The position numbers and the translations under genes were made by a program. Of a stretch of DNA of 6,816 bases, positions 1 to 5,470 are shown one piece after another (position 1 is the first letter of the stretch; the number at the start of each line of letters is the position of its first letter). The DNA comes from Massilia sp. (lineage in GTDB: Bacteria > Pseudomonadota > Gammaproteobacteria > Burkholderiales > Burkholderiaceae_D): positions 1 to 6,816 of the forward strand of contig JAQGNM010000415.1 in NCBI GenBank assembly GCA_028291845.1, in the 5' to 3' direction. The notes beneath the pieces were generated by a model. The model was not told the DNA's origin, did no database searches, and was given only the letters and a program-made list of their open reading frames with translations.

Positions 1-1
1 G

Positions 2-442
2 GCACTCGGCCACGCGGTGTCGGTGGCAACAGCTGTCGGATTCATCGCGTTAGCCGGGTTGGCGGCCGAGTTCGGTGTCGTGATGCTGGTCTACCTGCGT
101 AATTCCCTGCATGCCCGACAGGCTGCCGGGCAACCCCTGACCAAGGAGCTGATTTTGGAGGCCATTCGTGAGGGCGCAGTCCTTCGCGTCCGCCCGAAAG
201 CCATGACCGTTGCTGTAATCCTGGCAGGTCTCATCCCCATCATGTATGGCTCAGGAGCAGGCTCTGAAGTCATGCAGCGCATTGCGGCACCAATGGTCGG
301 GGGAATGATTACCGCACCGCTGCTTTCCCTTTTTGTTATTCCCGCGGCATGGCGGCTTCTTCAAGAGCGCAAAATGCAGCGGACTGTTCACCTTTCACCC
401 TCAACTACACAGGCGTCAATCCATGAAAAAATTACTGGTTAA
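2..442 (+). CDS. cusA: CusA/CzcA-type heavy-metal RND efflux pump, C-terminal fragment
   Basis: This is the last 146 residues of a large inner-membrane RND transporter of the heavy-metal efflux (HME) class. It would export Cu(I)/Ag(I) through a tripartite CusCBA-like complex using the proton gradient. The reading frame is open from the window edge, so the gene begins outside; the GTG at 17 is internal and not a start. Visible are a hydrophobic helix with the motif GFIALAGLAAEFGVVML, a cytoplasmic loop, and a final hairpin of two helices around GSGAGSEVMQRIAAPMVGG, all hallmarks of the CusA C-terminus. The stop lies 20 bases inside the next gene (CusF-like), which supports a copper/silver role over zinc/cobalt. 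The metal-binding methionines of the periplasmic domain lie outside the window, so substrate choice is inferred. Confidence 0.9.
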   Translation, partial: ALGHAVSVATAVGFIALAGLAAEFGVVMLVYLRNSLHARQAAGQPLTKELILEAIREGAVLRVRPKAMTVAVILAGLIPIMYGSGAGSEVMQRIAAPMVGGMITAPLLSLFVIPAAWRLLQERKMQRTVHLSPSTTQASIHEKITG

Positions 443-794
443 AACAACCGCAGCACTGAGCTTTGCCCTGCTTGCGCTGCATTCCCATGCCAACCCAGAC
501 GGCATGAAGATGGACCAGGAAGGCATGAAAATGGGCTCAATGGAGATGAGCTCGTCCATGGGCTTTGCCACAAACGAGGATGAAGTGAAAGCTGTTGATA
601 CAGCGAACAAAAGCATCACCCTGAAGCACGGCCGAATCGAGAGCAAGTCGGTCAAGATGCCACCGATGACCATGACGTTCCCGGTTGAAAAGGCGGACCT
701 CCTGTCACAAGTCAAAAGCGGAGACAAGGTGAAATTCACTGTTGAAAACAGAAAGGACCAGGCCACTGTGACGGCGCTGACGGTCAAGAAGTAA
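423..794 (+). CDS. cusF: CusF-like periplasmic copper/silver-binding protein
   Basis: A 123-residue secreted metallochaperone expected to hand Cu(I)/Ag(I) to the CusCBA pump. Residues 1-23 form a Sec signal peptide (MKK, then a hydrophobic core, likely cut after HSHA). Residues 27-46 are a methionine-rich stretch of GMKM and MEM type. Residues 55-123 match the small CusF beta-barrel domain. The metal site is readable: H69, M82 and M84 in the order H...PPMTM. E. coli CusF has a tryptophan just before this motif (WPEMTM) that caps the metal; here that position is M79 (MPPMTM), a variant I believe occurs in other CusF-like proteins. The ATG at 423 is chosen because it starts directly at the signal peptide, although no good Shine-Dalgarno is visible. 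The gene overlaps cusA by 20 bases, so translation is probably coupled. An in-frame upstream ATG at 333 would add 30 residues from inside cusA and spoil the signal peptide. Confidence 0.85.
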   Translation: MKKLLVKTTAALSFALLALHSHANPDGMKMDQEGMKMGSMEMSSSMGFATNEDEVKAVDTANKSITLKHGRIESKSVKMPPMTMTFPVEKADLLSQVKSGDKVKFTVENRKDQATVTALTVKK

Positions 795-845
795 GGCCAA
801 CACCCCGTGACTGAACCGCAAGGTGCTCATGCTTCTTGCGATACT

Positions 846-855
846 GGGGGGGGGG
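846..855. repeat. Homopolymer run of ten G
   Basis: Ten consecutive G lie 51 bases after the cusF stop in non-coding DNA. Such tracts are prone to slippage and to sequencing error. It is not inside any credible gene and sits before the terminator hairpin. Confidence 0.95.
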
Positions 856-887
856 ACGCCTAAGACCAAGTTATGGAAGGTCAGGCG

Positions 888-915
888 AAAAAAAAGCCCG
901 CTGTTGAGCGGGCTT
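888..915 (-). terminator. Rho-independent terminator, best read on the minus strand
   Basis: A 9-bp perfect stem (894-902 with 907-915, core GCCCGCT / AGCGGGC) closes a GTTG loop. Eight A precede it on the + strand (888-895), so the minus-strand transcript has a G+C-rich hairpin running into a U tract, the classic arrangement. It would end the minus-strand lipoprotein operon, whose last stop is at 1027. On the + strand the hairpin is followed only by GAAATCCAATTCTTTTT, so it may also stop the cusAF transcript, but less strongly. Confidence 0.8.
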
Positions 916-960
916 GAAATCCAATTCTTTTTGAGGAGATTTGGAGGAGACAAGTTCAGT

Positions 961-1008
961 ATGCTGCATTACAGCATATCAGTCCAATTGTCTTTTCGCA
1001 TATCAGTC
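961..1008. repeat. Short direct repeat and small inverted repeat in intergenic DNA
   Basis: The 11-mer GCATATCAGTC occurs at 974-984 and again at 998-1008, 24 bases apart start to start. Just before, ATGCTG (961-966) and CAGCAT (972-977) form a 6-bp inverted repeat with a 5-base loop. The stretch is more A+T-rich than its surroundings and lies between the terminator and the end of the second lipoprotein gene. No function can be assigned; it could be a remnant of an insertion boundary or chance. Confidence 0.5.
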
Positions 1009-1026
1009 AATCAGATTTGATATATC

Positions 1027-1662
1027 TCAGCTGTTACGTTGGCATGTGACCGAGATGTTGGTGATGGCGGCATCGCCCATCACGCCGGTGCCGTTGGCAA
1101 CGGTGCACACCGCGTTGCTGGGGGCGGCGAGCACCGTCACGCCATAGCTGACGTTATACGCGACCGGATTGGAAAACGTAAAGGTGGTGGCGCCGGCAGC
1201 GGCAACGACGGTGCCGCCAGTGCTGCCGTTGGTCAATTGTAACTCGCTATCGGCCAGGGTGCCGGCCGTGCCGTCCTTGTTCACCACGCTGATGGTGCCG
1301 CCGATGGTGTACGCGTTGGTTGCGCAAGTGACGATGATGCTGACCGATTGCAGGCGGCCGGCGGTGTCAGTGCCGGTCTCGCGTCCCGTGGTGGGATCGA
1401 CCGTCACGCAGCTCTGATGCTGGGGCGGCGTTTTCTGGACGACGTTGTACACTTCGCCGTAAGACACGGTGTTCGGAAAGCTGAAACTGGTCGCCTTGGC
1501 GGGGACAGCGACGTCCATGCCGTTGGTGCTCAGCACCAGGCCGTCATAGAGCAGGCCCGACACGGTGCCGGTAACGGGGAAGGTGGCTTTGCCGCCGCAG
1601 GATGCCAGGGTCAGCGCTACTGCCAGCAAGGCGGCCGGACGCAAAAATGTTGAAAAAGTCAT
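1027..1662 (-). CDS. Putative lipoprotein with two beta-rich repeat units (downstream paralogue)
   Basis: A 211-residue predicted lipoprotein of unknown function. Residues 1-21 are a signal peptide ending in the lipobox LASC, with C22 the expected lipidated cysteine, so it should be membrane-anchored, probably at the outer membrane. The mature part holds two related units. Unit one is about residues 28-113 (GTVSGL...DGLVLSTNG...CysC pair C85/C113). Unit two is about 117-207 (GGTISVV...LQLTNG...YGVTVL...C186/C207). Each unit starts with a GGT[VI]S-like strand, has a glycine/asparagine turn, an FxFxN strand and a Y-x-V strand, and ends in two cysteines that could form a disulfide. The start is set by GGAGAA 4 bases upstream of the ATG. 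It lies 15 bases after the stop of its paralogue, so the two form an operon. Similar repeats occur in many proteobacterial surface proteins, but I cannot name the family. Confidence 0.8.
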   Translation of the reverse strand: MTFSTFLRPAALLAVALTLASCGGKATFPVTGTVSGLLYDGLVLSTNGMDVAVPAKATSFSFPNTVSYGEVYNVVQKTPPQHQSCVTVDPTTGRETGTDTAGRLQSVSIIVTCATNAYTIGGTISVVNKDGTAGTLADSELQLTNGSTGGTVVAAAGATTFTFSNPVAYNVSYGVTVLAAPSNAVCTVANGTGVMGDAAITNISVTCQRNS

Positions 1663-1677
1663 TAAGTTCTCCGGGTA

Positions 1678-2286
1678 TCAGGTGCAGTTGACCTGAACAT
1701 TGTTGATGTCGGCGGAACCCATGGTCCCGGTGCCGTTGCTGACCGTGCAGACCTGCTTGTCCGGTTGGGTCAGAACGGTGATGCCGTACGGCGCACCGTC
1801 GGCAACCTTGCCGGTCGTTACGGTGTCGCTGACCTTCTTGGTAAGGGTAAACGAGGTGGCGCCGGCGGCAACTTCCATGCGGTCGGCGCCGTTGATCAGG
1901 ACCAGGCCGTTGTTGTTCAGATTGCTGACCGTACCGCCCAGGTTATAGGTATTGGTGACGCAGCTGATGATCACGGTGGTCACGTCGAAGGTGGAGCTGC
2001 GTCCCTTGTTGGTGTTGTTAACCGGGGTGCACACGGCGCTCGGCGGCGATGCCAGGACGGTGACGTTGTAGTCGGCGTCATTGCCGATCAAATTGGGGAA
2101 GAAAAAAGTGGTCGAGTTGGCGGGCACTTTATAGTCGTTGCCACCATTGTTTTGCAATACCAGGCCATCCTTGGTCAGGCCAACGACAGTCCCGCCCAGG
2201 GCCAGCGAACCACCGCTGCCTCCGCACGAGGCCAGGGTCAGGGCGCACGCGAGCGCGGCGCCCGTACGCAGGAACAGATTTTTCAT
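1678..2286 (-). CDS. Putative lipoprotein with two beta-rich repeat units (upstream paralogue)
   Basis: A 202-residue predicted lipoprotein, paralogous to the gene that follows it on the minus strand. The signal peptide (MKNLFLRTG, hydrophobic core) ends in lipobox LASC with C21 as the lipid-bearing cysteine, followed by a flexible GGSGGS linker. Unit one spans about residues 30-109 and closes with C86/C109; unit two spans about 115-201 and closes with C180/C201. Shared signatures are GGTV.(G/N)L, NGLVL or DGLVL, F-x-F/L strands, Y(N/G)(V/I)TVL and CTVSNGTGTMGSA...VNC. The ATG at 2286 is chosen over one 17 codons upstream because GGAGA sits 4 bases before it and the signal peptide begins there. 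Function is unknown; surface or periplasmic exposure is inferred from the lipobox and cysteine pairs. It is the first gene of a two-gene operon. Confidence 0.82.
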   Translation of the reverse strand: MKNLFLRTGAALACALTLASCGGSGGSLALGGTVVGLTKDGLVLQNNGGNDYKVPANSTTFFFPNLIGNDADYNVTVLASPPSAVCTPVNNTNKGRSSTFDVTTVIISCVTNTYNLGGTVSNLNNNGLVLINGADRMEVAAGATSFTLTKKVSDTVTTGKVADGAPYGITVLTQPDKQVCTVSNGTGTMGSADINNVQVNCT

Positions 2287-2435
2287 GTTTTCTCCAAAAA
2301 CGACACGGGCGGTGCGTCGACCAGGCGGACACCGCAAATAGACAAATTGGTCGTCATTTTAGTGCATTTGTTATGCTAAGGCGGCATTGTCCGTGTATCA
2401 CCTTGTAACCTTGATTTCTTCCAGACGAGTTCGCC
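2287..2435. promoter_or_regulatory. Divergent intergenic region, lipoprotein operon / HAD gene
   Basis: These 149 bases separate the minus-strand lipoprotein operon from the plus-strand HAD gene, so promoters for both should lie here. The A+T-rich part around 2340-2380 is the likely place. On the + strand TTGGTC (2347-2352) and TATGCT (2372-2377) are a poor pair with a 19-base spacer. On the minus strand TAAAAT (2354-2359 read backwards) could serve as a -10 but has no convincing -35. Only the lipoprotein Shine-Dalgarno (2291-2295) is clear. Confidence 0.35.
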
Positions 2436-3152
2436 ATGACAGCAGCACCCATTCCAGCCTGGCCCAAGGCGGTTTTGTTCGACCTCGACGACACCTTGTG
2501 GCCGATCGGGCCGGTGATCGAACAGGCCGAGCGCCAGGTCTGGGCCTGGCTCGAGCAGCACGCGCCCGCCGTGGCCGCCGCCCACAGCATCGACAGCCTG
2601 CGCCAGGCCCGGATGGACAAACTGGCCAGCGAGCCGCATTTTCACCTTGACCTGGCGGCCCTGCGCCGCGCCGGTCTGCTCGACGCCTTTGCCGCCTGCG
2701 GCGCCGATGCCGGCCGCGTCGACGAGGCTATGGCGGTGTTCGCCGCTGCGCGCAACCTGGTGGCGCCGTACGCCGACGTTCTCGACGGCCTCGAACGCCT
2801 TAGCCGGCGCGTGCTGATCGGCTCGATCTCGAATGGCAATGCCGACCTGGCGGCGATCGGGCTGGACCACCATTTCAAGGTATCGGTGGCGGCCCACAGT
2901 TTCGGCCAGGCCAAGCCCGAACCCGGGATTTTTCTGGCCGCCTGCGTCGAACTGGGCGTCGAACCGCAGCAGGCCGTGTATGTCGGCGACGACGTCCTGC
3001 TCGACGTACGTGGCGCCCAGCAGGCGGGCTTGCGCGCGGTCTGGCTCAATCGCACCGGCAGCACCCGCCATCTCGAGCATGGCGTAGTGCCGGACGCCAT
3101 TTGCGCCAATTTCGATGAATTGCTCGACTGGCTCGAGCGCACGCATCGCTAG
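2436..3152 (+). CDS. HAD-superfamily hydrolase (haloacid dehalogenase-like phosphatase)
   Basis: A 238-residue soluble cytoplasmic phosphatase-type enzyme of the HAD superfamily. All four active-site motifs are present. Motif I is DLDDT at 16-20 (nucleophile D16, acid/base D18). Motif II is S132 in ISNGN. Motif III is K160 in QAKPEP. Motif IV is GDDVLLD at 184-190 (magnesium-binding D185/D186 and D190). The alpha-helical stretch between motif I and II, about residues 23-110, fits a C1-type cap, as in YjjG/YigB-like nucleotide or FMN phosphatases. The substrate cannot be read from sequence; calling it YigB or YjjG would be a guess. It is 59 bases upstream of hrcA and on the same strand, so the two may be co-transcribed. 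The Shine-Dalgarno is weak. A long open frame on the opposite strand is only a G+C-rich shadow. Confidence 0.88.
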   Translation: MTAAPIPAWPKAVLFDLDDTLWPIGPVIEQAERQVWAWLEQHAPAVAAAHSIDSLRQARMDKLASEPHFHLDLAALRRAGLLDAFAACGADAGRVDEAMAVFAAARNLVAPYADVLDGLERLSRRVLIGSISNGNADLAAIGLDHHFKVSVAAHSFGQAKPEPGIFLAACVELGVEPQQAVYVGDDVLLDVRGAQQAGLRAVWLNRTGSTRHLEHGVVPDAICANFDELLDWLERTHR

Positions 3153-3180
3153 GCGCTTCCCTGCGCGCACCGCCAGCGTG

Positions 3181-3186
3181 CATAAT
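3181..3186 (+). promoter_or_regulatory. Possible -10 box of an hrcA promoter
   Basis: CATAAT lies 25 bases before the hrcA ATG in a short A+T-rich stretch within the 59-base gap after the HAD gene. No good -35 is seen at the right distance (TTCCCT at 3157-3162 is poor). No CIRCE operator (TTAGCACTC-N9-GAGTGCTAA) is visible, so autoregulation by HrcA is not supported here. Confidence 0.3.
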
Positions 3187-3211
3187 AAAGATAAATTTAT
3201 GTCTGACTGCC

Positions 3212-4234
3212 ATGCAACTCGATAAGCGCGCTCAAACCCTGCTCAAGGCCCTGGTCGAACGGTACATCGCCGACGGCCAGCCGGTGGGCTCGCGCGCCCT
3301 GTCGAAAATTTCCGGTCTCGACCTGTCGCCGGCGACCATCCGCAACATCATGTCCGACCTGGAAGAGATGGGCTATGTGGCCAGTCCGCATACCTCGGCC
3401 GGCCGGATTCCCACCCCGCGCGGCTACCGCATCTTTGTCGACACCTTGCTGACGGTGCAGTCGATCGACGAGCATTCCGTCGATTCGCAGTCGCGCATGC
3501 GCCTGCAAGCGCCGCAGCAACAAAAAACCATCGCCAACGCGGCGCAGATGCTGTCCTCGCTGTCGCAATTCGCCGGCGTCGTCCTGAGCCCGCGGCGCGA
3601 ATCGGTGTTTCAACAGATCGAATTTCTGCGCCTGTCCGAAAAACGTATTTTATTGGTCATCGTCGACCCGCGCGGCGACGTCCAAAACCGCCTGCTGCTC
3701 ACCGACGTCGATTACACGCCGGCCCAGCTGATCCAGTCGGCCAATTTCATCAATCAGAATTACGGCGGCCTGTCGTTCGACCAGGTGCGCGCCCGCGTCA
3801 CCGGCGAGTTGCGCCAGTTGCGCGACGACATGGGCAGATTGATGCAGGCGGCAGTCGAGGCCGGCAGCGAGGCGATGGCCGACCAGAGCGACGACATGAT
3901 CATTTCCGGCGAGAGAAACCTGCTGAGCGTGTCGGACCTGTCCTCGAACATGAGTTCGCTGCGGCAGATGTTCGACATGTTCGAGCAAAAGACCGGCCTG
4001 ATGCAATTGCTCGACGTCTCCTGCAAGGCGACCGGCGTGCAGATTTTTATCGGCGGCGAGTCCAGCCTGGTGCCGATGGACGAGATGAGCGTGGTGACGG
4101 CGCCCTATGAGGTCAACGGCCGCATCGTCGGTACGCTGGGGGTGATCGGGCCGACCAGGATGGCGTATGAGCGGGTGATTCCGATTGTGGATATTACGGC
4201 GAAGTTACTGTCGAATGCCCTGAGTCATGGTTAG
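3212..4234 (+). CDS. hrcA: Heat-inducible transcription repressor HrcA
   Basis: A 340-residue repressor, the usual length for the family. HrcA binds CIRCE operators in front of chaperone operons such as groESL and dnaK, and its activity depends on GroEL. The N-terminal winged helix-turn-helix covers about residues 1-75, with the signatures GQPVGSRAL (22-30), SPATIRNIMSDLEEMG (39-54) and HTSAGRIPT (60-68) followed by GYR. The rest is the GAF-like and dimerisation region, ending in the typical GTLGVIGPTRMAY (about 302-314) and a final helix ending SNALSHG. The ATG at 3212 gives the family's normal N-terminus (MQLDKRAQTLL). No strong Shine-Dalgarno is visible. The dnaK and groE genes are not in the window. 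Its TAG stop forms the left end of the hairpin element described next, so that element abuts the gene directly. Confidence 0.97.
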   Translation: MQLDKRAQTLLKALVERYIADGQPVGSRALSKISGLDLSPATIRNIMSDLEEMGYVASPHTSAGRIPTPRGYRIFVDTLLTVQSIDEHSVDSQSRMRLQAPQQQKTIANAAQMLSSLSQFAGVVLSPRRESVFQQIEFLRLSEKRILLVIVDPRGDVQNRLLLTDVDYTPAQLIQSANFINQNYGGLSFDQVRARVTGELRQLRDDMGRLMQAAVEAGSEAMADQSDDMIISGERNLLSVSDLSSNMSSLRQMFDMFEQKTGLMQLLDVSCKATGVQIFIGGESSLVPMDEMSVVTAPYEVNGRIVGTLGVIGPTRMAYERVIPIVDITAKLLSNALSHG

Positions 4235-4349
4235 CAGGGGGACAGGCACCTAAAGGTGCCTGTCCCATTTAAGCACTGAGGCAACTACCCTGTTACGGTG
4301 CTGCTGATCAACCATGGGACAGGCACCTCCGGCGCCAGTCCCCCTGCTA
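4232..4349. repeat. REP/BIME-like double hairpin between convergent hrcA and fur
   Basis: Two related hairpins face each other. Hairpin 1 is perfect: GGGACAGGCACC (4239-4250), loop TAAA, GGTGCCTGTCCC (4255-4266). Hairpin 2 is decayed: GGGACAGGCACC (4316-4327) pairs with GGCGCCAGTCCC (4331-4342) except for two mismatches. They are separated by 49 bases. The outer ends are also inverted copies: TAGCAGGGGGACAGGCACC at 4232 and, on the minus strand from 4349, TAGCAGGGGGACTGGCGCC. The leading TAG of each is the stop codon of hrcA and of fur respectively. This resembles the BIME arrangement of REP elements moved by RAYT (Y1-type) transposases; no such transposase is in the window. There is no T tract, but the hairpins probably also hinder read-through between the convergent genes. 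Confidence 0.7.
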
Positions 4350-4775
4350 CGCCCTGTGCGGGCAGGCGGGCTTAATGCAATTCCCATAAATCGCCAGCGC
4401 ATGTTCCGCGATACTGAACCCGCGCTCCTGGGCGATGGCGCTCTGGCGCGATTCGATGGCTTCGTCGAAAAACTCTTCCACCCGCCCGCAATCGAGGCAC
4501 ACCAGGTGATCATGGTGCGAACCCGCGTTCAACTCGAAAATCGCCTTGCCGGTCTCAAAGTGGTTGCGATGCAGCAAACCCGCCTGTTCGAACTGGGTCA
4601 GCACGCGGTAAACGGTGGCCAGGCCGACGTCCAGATTCTCCGTCAATAATTGCTTGTAAACATCTTCGGCAGTCAGGTGGCGCACTTCGCTATTCTGGAA
4701 AATCTCCAGAATTTTCAGCCGCGGCAGGGTCGCTTTGAGGCCGCTGGCCTTGAGGTCGGTGGGGTTGTTACTCAT
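4347..4775 (-). CDS. fur: Ferric uptake regulator Fur
   Basis: A 142-residue iron-responsive DNA-binding repressor, the normal length for Fur. The N-terminal winged helix (about 1-83) includes KATLPRLKIL (14-23), LTAEDVYKQLL (34-44) and the recognition region GLATVYRVLTQFEQAGL (51-67). The C-terminal dimerisation and metal-binding domain shows the HHDH motif (87-90) and H33 and E81 of the sensing sites. Cysteine pairs C93/C96 and C133/C138 fit a structural zinc site. With iron, Fur represses siderophore and iron-uptake genes. Zur and other paralogues are less likely because HHDHLVCLDCG with the EFFDE context matches Fur. The gene is divergent from bamE (77 bases between starts) and convergent with hrcA. 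No obvious 19-bp Fur box is seen before its start. The Shine-Dalgarno is weak (GAG about 8 bases upstream). Confidence 0.97.
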   Translation of the reverse strand: MSNNPTDLKASGLKATLPRLKILEIFQNSEVRHLTAEDVYKQLLTENLDVGLATVYRVLTQFEQAGLLHRNHFETGKAIFELNAGSHHDHLVCLDCGRVEEFFDEAIESRQSAIAQERGFSIAEHALAIYGNCIKPACPHRA

Positions 4776-4780
4776 GATTC

Positions 4781-4811
4781 TTGCTCGAAGTTAGGCGTAG
4801 TGCTTTATGAT
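4781..4811 (+). promoter_or_regulatory. Possible bamE promoter
   Basis: TATGAT at 4806-4811 is a good -10 (five of six consensus bases). TTGCTC at 4781-4786 could be the -35, but the spacer of 19 is long. It would place the start of transcription near 4818, about 35 bases before the bamE ATG. Fur must also have its promoter in this 77-base divergent gap. Confidence 0.4.
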
Positions 4812-4815
4812 ATAG

Positions 4816-4847
4816 CGTTTTGGAGCTAGCGCTCAAACGTTTTGAGG
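4816..4847 (+). promoter_or_regulatory. bamE leader: imperfect hairpin, CGTTTTG direct repeat and Shine-Dalgarno
   Basis: CGTTT-TG-GAGC (4816-4826) can pair with GCTCAAACG (4831-4839), giving a 9-bp stem with a 2-base bulge and a TAGC loop. CGTTTTG occurs at 4816-4822 and 4838-4844, 22 bases apart. GAGG at 4844-4847, five bases before the ATG at 4853, is a good ribosome binding site and decides the start over the upstream in-frame TTG at 4820. Confidence 0.45.
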
Positions 4848-4852
4848 TCCCT

Positions 4853-5455
4853 ATGCGCGTCACGATTGCCGATTTTTCCCGCGAGTTGTCCCTGAAGAGT
4901 GTCGCTGTGGCCGCCTTTGCTGCTGCGGTGCTGACCCTGTCCGGCTGCGCCAACTGGCGCCAGACCCAGCCGGCCGCCGCGGTATCGACCTCGGATGCGG
5001 CGGTGGCTGCCGACACCAGCAAGTCGGCCGCCGTTGCCAACGCTGGCGCCCAGACCACCAGCACCAGCAAGCTGCAAAAATTCTTCTGGATTTTCTCGCC
5101 CTACCGGCCGGATATCCAGCAGGGCAACTTTGTTTCGCAGGAAATGCTGGCCCAGCTGAAAGTTGGCCAGACCCGCGACCAGGTCAAGTTTATTCTCGGC
5201 ACCCCGCTGCTGACCGACGCTTTTCACGCCGAGCGCTGGGATTACCCGTTTTATCTGGCGCGCGGTAACGGTGAACTGACCAAGGCCCGCGTCACCGTCT
5301 ATTTCAAGGACGACAAGGTCGAGCGCTTCGACGGCGGCAATCTGCCGACCGAAAAAGAATACATCGCCCGTATCGCCGGCCCGGCCAAGGTGGCCGCCAA
5401 GGAAGCGCCGAAGAAGGAAGACGCCGGTTCCGCCAGTATCCAGATCAAGAAATAA
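4853..5455 (+). CDS. bamE: Outer membrane protein assembly factor BamE (SmpA/OmlA family lipoprotein)
   Basis: A 200-residue lipoprotein of the BAM complex, which folds beta-barrel proteins into the outer membrane. The signal peptide is a little long and ends in lipobox LSGC with C32 as the lipidated residue. Residues 33-73 are an Ala/Ser/Thr-rich linker. The BamE domain, about residues 74-165, carries YRPDIQQGN (84-92), LKVGQTRDQVKFILGTP (102-118) and WDYPFY (129-134), all typical. A Lys/Ala-rich tail of about 30 residues follows. E. coli BamE is much shorter, about 113 residues; the difference is the linker and the tail. The ATG at 4853 is preferred because of GAGG five bases upstream. The gene is divergent from fur, a neighbourhood I recall from other betaproteobacteria, and 15 bases upstream of dapB, so likely co-transcribed with it. 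Confidence 0.93.
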   Translation: MRVTIADFSRELSLKSVAVAAFAAAVLTLSGCANWRQTQPAAAVSTSDAAVAADTSKSAAVANAGAQTTSTSKLQKFFWIFSPYRPDIQQGNFVSQEMLAQLKVGQTRDQVKFILGTPLLTDAFHAERWDYPFYLARGNGELTKARVTVYFKDDKVERFDGGNLPTEKEYIARIAGPAKVAAKEAPKKEDAGSASIQIKK

Positions 5456-5470
5456 TCAACAATTAATCAT

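Noticed and set aside
1765..2379. 204-codon plus-strand open frame over the upstream lipoprotein
   Set aside because: The minus strand has a clear signal peptide, lipobox and Shine-Dalgarno; this frame has none of these.
2376..3170. 264-codon open frame on the minus strand over the HAD gene
   Set aside because: It mirrors the HAD gene, which has all four catalytic motifs; long antisense frames are expected in G+C-rich coding DNA. The predicted protein shows no recognisable motif and has no credible ribosome binding site.
3153..3211. CIRCE operator before hrcA
   Set aside because: I looked for TTAGCACTC-N9-GAGTGCTAA in the gap and found no match.
3199..3225. Eight-codon mini-ORF overlapping the hrcA start
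   Set aside because: The ATG has no Shine-Dalgarno and so short a frame is expected by chance; no leader-peptide pattern is visible.
4776..4852. Fur box in the fur/bamE divergent gap
   Set aside because: No stretch resembles the 19-bp GATAATGATAATCATTATC palindrome closely enough to claim autoregulation.
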